Origin: Zygaena filipendulae
Taxonomy: Eukaryota > Arthropoda > Insecta > Lepidoptera > Zygaenidae
DNA: 64,000 nt
Direction of reading: 5' to 3'
Assembly: GCA_907165275.2 (NCBI GenBank)
Contig: OU015662.1
Span: forward strand, 4,905,501 to 4,969,500
Positions 59,241 to 64,000 of the stretch are shown in pieces (position 1 is the stretch's first letter; each line of letters opens with the position of its first letter). The notes under the pieces were generated by a model. It did not search any database and was not told the origin of the DNA. It saw only the letters and a list, made by a program, of their open reading frames with translations. The translations under genes and the position numbers were made by a program.

Positions 59241-60253
59241 ATTACTTGCGTCCACATTTCTGCCGATAAGGTTCCTACGTTCGGTTTCTCTCGGTCAAAT
59301 TTTATGTTTCACATAAATCCTGACAACGACGTTGCGAGTTAGATAGGCTTGTAGGAGCATTTTCATCGCCTATTCAAGTGAGGAATGTGATTTTGTGATT
59401 TCATTTAAAGGTTTCGATACCTTTGTCCATAAAGTGTTAAGAGAGATGATTTTTAATCTACCCACGTACCCAGCTGTCGTTAAATTTCGTTGAGTAGATT
59501 TGCGGTATTCTGACAAGTTAATTTAGGAATTCAGTAAGTAAGTTACGATTTTTATTTGGTTGTGAGTGTGACTATTCGAAACGTCAACGGTGTTCGCGCG
59601 GTCTTACAATCGGTGAGATAGTTATTGTATTGGTGGCATTCTCAGGAGTAGTTTATCATAGCGAGGATGGCGTGTCGGCGAGAGATAATGAAAGTGTTAT
59701 TCAGTAGTTGAGAACTCGATGTTATTCAGTAGTTGGAGAACTCGGTGTTATTCAGTAGTTGGAGAACTCGGTGTTATTCAGTAGTTGGAGAACTCGGTGT
59801 TATTCAGTAGTTGGAGAACTCTATGTTATTCAGTGGTTAGAGAACTCGAGAAGAAAGACAAACAAAAAAAGAAAAGAAAAAAAATTTGGTGATTGAATTT
59901 TGTGCTGAAAAAATGTGTGGTGGCTACAGGGACAAAAAAAAATGCGTCCGGTCTAGCATAGCCCGGAAAAAAGAATGTGTCTGCAGCTACTACTTCGGAC
60001 TAGCACGATTCAATCCAGTTTTACTTCGATATAATTTTCTAATAGTTAAATTGTGCCAGTGTTTTTGAGTGTTTCGAATAATTAATTGCGTGGAGTTTTT
60101 GAGTGTTTCGAAAGCTAGATTATACGAGTGTTATTGAGTGATGTTGAGAGTGAGATATTATGTCAGGATGAACGAGCGTTCGTATTAGTTTTCTATCTCG
60201 GATTTCTTCCTGTGAGTTTAGCGCCCGAGGACGTGCGCATGTCAGTATGGCCG
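59241..60253 (+). other. Non-coding interior of the outer LTR element
   Basis: No frame longer than about 65 codons lies wholly inside it, and no gag, protease, RT or integrase motif is seen. It contains the minisatellite at 59696-59849, a purine-rich run at 59850-59885, and a 12-base copy of the LTR start (TGTCGGCGAGAG) at about 59673. A second pair of near-repeats (TTTTTGAGTGTTTCGAA) lies at about 60062-60115. No clear polypurine tract precedes the 3' LTR. Confidence 0.65.
59696..59849 (+). repeat. 26-bp minisatellite, six units
   Basis: Six tandem units of GTTATTCAGTAGTTGGAGAA followed by CTCGGT; the first is 25 bp, and the last two carry substitutions. It lies in the interior of the outer element, so it may vary in copy number between copies of the element. 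Confidence 0.85.
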
Positions 60254-60713
60254 TGTCGGCGAGAGGGTAGTTTCGTTATCAATAACGTTTCCCGCCGACT
60301 AATAGCGGTTGTAGTACGTTCGTTCCCCCGCTCCACTCCATTGCCCGACTCGTCTTTGTTAGAACTTGATATAAAACGCGGGTATGCGTTAGCCACATGT
60401 CATTGTTACTTTGTGTTCAGTTCAGAGCGGTTATAGTGTCATATCAGTGTCGTATCAATCTAGTGTGGCTATAGTGATTACGTGTGCTGTGTCATCTAAT
60501 ACTTTCCAGAGGTTTGCTTAAGTCGGGAGCACGGGCAGTGGAGGTGAGCGTTCATGCATTGTAAAGGGGCCCCATTAAACCTACACCTGGGTCGCAAGTC
60601 CCAGGCACTGCTCCGTGTTCCCTACGGATATCTGGTATGCTGTATTATCTATAACTATGTTGGTGCAATTGCTTATTATAGTTTCATGTTCCTATCTCTA
60701 TTCTTTTCCTACA
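60254..60713 (+). repeat. 3' LTR of the outer element (intact)
   Basis: 460 bp from TGTCGGCGAG to CCTACA, followed by the CATT duplication. A short frame inside it is incidental. Confidence 0.88.
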
Positions 60714-60717
60714 CATT

Positions 60718-63379
60718 TATTCTTTTATTTATTGCGTTTTAAGTGCAAGACCAGTATACATAAATATTATGAAACTCATTTTTAGATGCTAAAACGTACA
60801 CAACACGTTATTGTTACTATAGTTAAGTACCTACATATTAATTATACTTCGTCATAGGAACAAGCCAGCAAACCAGCTTAAACATTTCTCTCATCTCGCT
60901 CGCAGCTTATAACTTGAGATAGTATATTTATACAGTACAATTTTTCTTACATAGTGAAAATGCTGTGACCGTGAGAACTTACACTTGGAGTCACGGCAAA
61001 ATATGTATGACTCACTTAAATTCTTATTAAATCTTTATATTATTTTTTGTTTAATAAATGTAGTTATTTTTTTTTTATTATACCAACATTTCATATTTTT
61101 TTTTATTTCGCATAGCAAGTAGGCAACGTGAACAAAAGTACTTAGGTACCTACTTCCTCTATTAAAACCGCTAAAAACACAAATTACATATTTAAATTAA
61201 TTAAGTCCAACAAAATGCACTCTATATAGTGTAATGATTATTCATAACGTTCTCTAACACCCGCCTCTAACATGTAACCACATACTTCAACGGCATGAGA
61301 AAATAAACACGAAATATTTAATAACGGATATTACATTAACACACTGTAGAGTCGGTAACAAGCCCTCGTCAAACATGGACAAATCATGACATAATAGATT
61401 CACCCGAGTGCCGTAATCAGCTTACAATAATAAGAAAAAGGTGATGCGTATTTATTACTTTAATGGAATATCAGCAATTATGAGCGTAGATGGAATCAGT
61501 AGCCGCTGACAAGGTGCAAACGAGAGTGGTCCGGCTGGATACAAAGTGGAAAATAAAAAATAAAACAATGTGCCGCCGATGAATTACTATAGAGAATGAG
61601 TGGAACGGACGGATTAAGTGAAATACAATCAAACAAAGAGGCGCGAGCGTGCCGGGAATCTGAAATATATTTAAACTCGCCGTAGGGCGGCGAAGTAGAG
61701 AGGTAAATTTGTTTGCCCTCGTTTTTATATCGCACATTTTGCATTTTAAATTATACTTAATGAGCTTCAAGTACAGAGCACACGCTTCTTAAAAGTAGTA
61801 TTGCTATACCTTTACGATCCTGAAGCCACAACCGCTGCCTGTTTAATATAATATAACAATGGTAGAATGTCTCACAAATAAAAAATTTATTTGGATAAAT
61901 ATGATTTTAAATAAAAAAATCTACACAAAAATTTAAATCCTGCGGTTTGCGGGCCAAGTCGCGTTCAAAGATAGACATTTCATAAAACATGTATCACGTT
62001 ATTGAGGATATGTAATAAAAAATAGTTCTTAAGAAGTTATACGTATAGTATAGGTATTCATCATCCTCCATCACTTTTTCTAGCACGCAGACATTTAATA
62101 CGCTATCACTGTCTTTTCACAGCTCAATTATTTGTCGACATATCTCCATATTGTGTATAAAAACTCATCAGAAGGAAGCTCTTGGGTAGCGGCTTAGCGA
62201 GCCGAAGACAGCGGCGCCCTTCAACTAGTAAAGACACTGACTCAGCACAGACGCACTCCGGCGCACCACCCATTACCCGCCAGCTTATCATTAGGTCGCG
62301 GGCGCACTTCGCAGAACCAAAAACACCAGTCATCCGACGTCCAATTCAGAGCAATTAACGAGCCAACTGCAATTTGTATGTCCCTGGCTGTGTAGTAGGT
62401 ACATACCACGCCTCTATACCGCACACCGTTTGTTTTCTCCGTCACATTTAAGTAAACATAATGATAAGAATTTATTTTAGATATAATTATGTAACGATAA
62501 TAACTCTCAATTATTAAATTCATAATCAAAAAATATAAATAAAACCGATATAGTATATGAGTATGAGTGATTATCATGTTATTTGCTATTATTAATATTT
62601 ACTTGCTATTAAAACATGAATAACCATTTTATATTTTTTTTTCTTGTCTGCCGAGGGGACAAAAAATCATACCATTGAAACAGCGGAGCATAGATAGTAA
62701 AGTAATTTTAATTTTAATAATAACTTAAAAAAAACAATAAAATCCTTATAATAACTATCCAGAGGAATGAAATCTCGACATTTGTTTCATTCTAGTTTGT
62801 AGTTCCTTTAAATACATTTTTCTTTAACTTTATTCAAACTAGTTTTACTATATTTTAATGTCTGCATTGTAAACTGGTTGGCGTTTGCTATACGGACAAA
62901 AGCAACCGTGACGAGATGTCGATATTACGAGTCCTTGTTAACAAAGTTCGATCACGGGTTGTGTGAAAAAAAAAACGCTCTTATATCGATTTGCTGCGGC
63001 GATAATAATTAAGTCTAGCGGATTAACGGTAACTCTTTCAAATATTCTATTTTATATACCGGAAATTATCAGATTTCTATTTTGAATTATCCGATACAAA
63101 AAATATGTGTGTTACTAGGCAAGTTATTTTCTAATGAAGTGAAAAAGTTAAATATACTTTGTTGGCTAGTGGTGCCATGCTATGCTATTTTTCAATGCTT
63201 GAAGTTTTATATTAAAAATATCTTTTGTACGTAAACCACAAAACTTTTTTTTTATTCTAGTGTATCTACGCAATAATTCTTTCTTAGCATACAATGAACT
63301 TCTTAAATTTCGGCACACATTTATATAATAGCCAAGTCAATTTCATCACTACATACGTAGGTATATTATAAAACAGTCC
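60718..63379. other. Unassigned DNA right of the LTR nest
   Basis: AT-rich, with GC-richer patches at about 61480-61700 and 62160-62340 (GGCTTAGCGAGCCGAAGACA; CACTCCGGCGCACCACCC). Frames of 60-111 codons on the minus strand lack any recognisable domain. No gene called. Confidence 0.35.
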
Positions 63380-63675
63380 GTAAAGTTTCCCGCCGCGTCT
63401 GTCTGTCTGTCTGTCAGGCTGTTCGCGATAAACTCAAAACTACTGAACGGAATTCACCAATAGATAGATTGATTTATGAGGAAAATTGAGATAATTTGTC
63501 TAGGTTTTGTGTAAATTTGTGTAAATTGGTTGAAATGTAACGATAATTGTCGAAAAAAGTGCATTCAATTTTGCATACATCACGTTGCATTGTCAGGGAT
63601 ACAGAAAAGGACATAGGGTACTTTTTGTCAATGAAACTTCGAAATAAAAGTGGGTGAATCTACGTGGAATAGCCA
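63380..63675 (+). mobile_element. Degenerate Helitron-like repeat
   Basis: (TGTC)n at about 63402-63415, GTTCGCGATAAACTCAAAAC, TACTGAACGGAATTCACC, TGCATACATCACGTTGCATT, GGACATAGGGTACTTTTTG and a worn 3' end (GTGGGTGAATCTACGTGGAA). Confidence 0.5.
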
Positions 63676-63683
63676 TTGGTTTA

Positions 63684-63916
63684 TCTAATATATATAAATC
63701 ACGTGTCACGTTGTTTGTCCGCGATGGACTCCTAAACTACTGAACGGATTTTGATAAAATTTTGTAACCCTTCATAATATGGTCCAACTTAAAAGATAGG
63801 ATAGTTTTTATCCCGGAATTCCCGCGGGAACTCCAGAATTACAATACAGCACTTTTTCCCGGAATTACCGCGGGGACTCCGAAATTACCGCGAATGAAAT
63901 CGCGGGGGACAGCTAG
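63684..63916 (+). mobile_element. Helitron-like element, complete copy
   Basis: A|TCTAATATATATAAATCAC begins, then GTTGTTTGTCCGCGATGG, AAACTACTGAACGGATTTTG, a partly duplicated CCCGGAATT(C/A)CCGCGG block, ACCGCGAATGAAATCGCGG and the end GGACAGCTAG|T. About 233 bp, non-coding. Confidence 0.6.
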
Positions 63917-64000
63917 TATTATATATTTTTGTTGTTGTATATTACCACCGAATGTGAGGCAAGTTTACACTAGACTTAGAGTGATAAGTAATTGGATTTA

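Larger units (their letters stand above)
53405..60717 (+). mobile_element. Non-autonomous LTR retrotransposon (outer element), including CATT duplications
   Basis: The element spans 53409-60713 and is interrupted by a BEL/Pao element. Its own parts are a split 5' LTR (53409-53756 plus 59116-59227, 460 bp in all), an interior of 1,026 bp (59228-60253) and a 3' LTR (60254-60713, 460 bp). LTRs start TGTCGGCGAG and end CCTACA and are identical by eye. CATT flanks both sides (53405-53408, 60714-60717), a 4-bp duplication like that of Ty3/gypsy-type integration. No gag or pol remains, so it must be copied by proteins of another element. Total without the insert is about 1.95 kb. Confidence 0.85.

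Overview
The window looks like moth or butterfly (Lepidoptera) nuclear DNA. It is AT-rich, has spliceosomal introns with GT-AG borders, and is littered with repeat fragments that I recognise from lepidopteran genomes: the 'CAGTTCACTGCTGGACGTAGG' type at the left edge, the 'TTACCATCAGGTG' type at 24.5 kb, 'ATTAAGTCCGCCTTTTGTAC' LINE tails, and many copies of a repeat ending in 'ACAGCTAGT'. I see no host protein-coding gene, rRNA or intact tRNA that I can defend. It reads as a gene desert or a very large intron in which all supportable genes belong to mobile elements.

Layout. 1-15.5 kb: AT-rich DNA with a terminal-inverted-repeat MITE (427-753, plus a fragment at 1817), a perfect hairpin, a tRNA-derived SINE and Helitron-like fragments. 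15,556-20,853: a complete PIF/Harbinger transposon, bounded by a CTG target duplication, with two convergent five-exon genes: a Myb/SANT-like DNA-binding protein on the plus strand (233 aa) and a DDE transposase on the minus strand (317 aa). Both are open by my splicing. It carries a 907-bp non-autonomous TA-flanked element in transposase intron 2 and a Helitron-like insert just upstream of the transposase start. 21-31 kb: more MITE copies, a second copy of the TA-flanked element, a hAT-like end, and a 235-bp palindromic MITE flanked by TAA. 31-47 kb: mostly unassigned DNA with a few GC-richer islands and hairpins. 47.4-52 kb: a Helitron-like element interrupted by a 137-bp palindromic MITE that shares ends and CWG-type target duplication with the Harbinger element, two further Helitron-like copies, an internally deleted mariner, and a MITE with a nested insert. 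53.4-60.7 kb: a nested pair of LTR elements. 60.7-64 kb: unassigned DNA and two more Helitron-like repeats.

The nested pair is the clearest structure. An intact BEL/Pao retrotransposon (53,757-59,110; 165-bp LTRs identical by eye; AGTCC duplication; one 1675-codon gag-pol frame running from LTR to LTR) has jumped into the 5' LTR of a second LTR element. That outer element (53,409-60,713, CATT duplication, 460-bp LTRs also identical by eye) has only about 1.0 kb of non-coding interior, including a 26-bp minisatellite, and must have depended on another element's proteins.

How the parts relate: the Harbinger transposase and its Myb-like partner form a two-component transposition system that could mobilise the 137-bp MITE 27 kb away. 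The BEL/Pao polyprotein supplies all functions for its own copying. Everything else is non-autonomous or decayed. Repeat names rest on end structure and recollection of families; no database search was possible.
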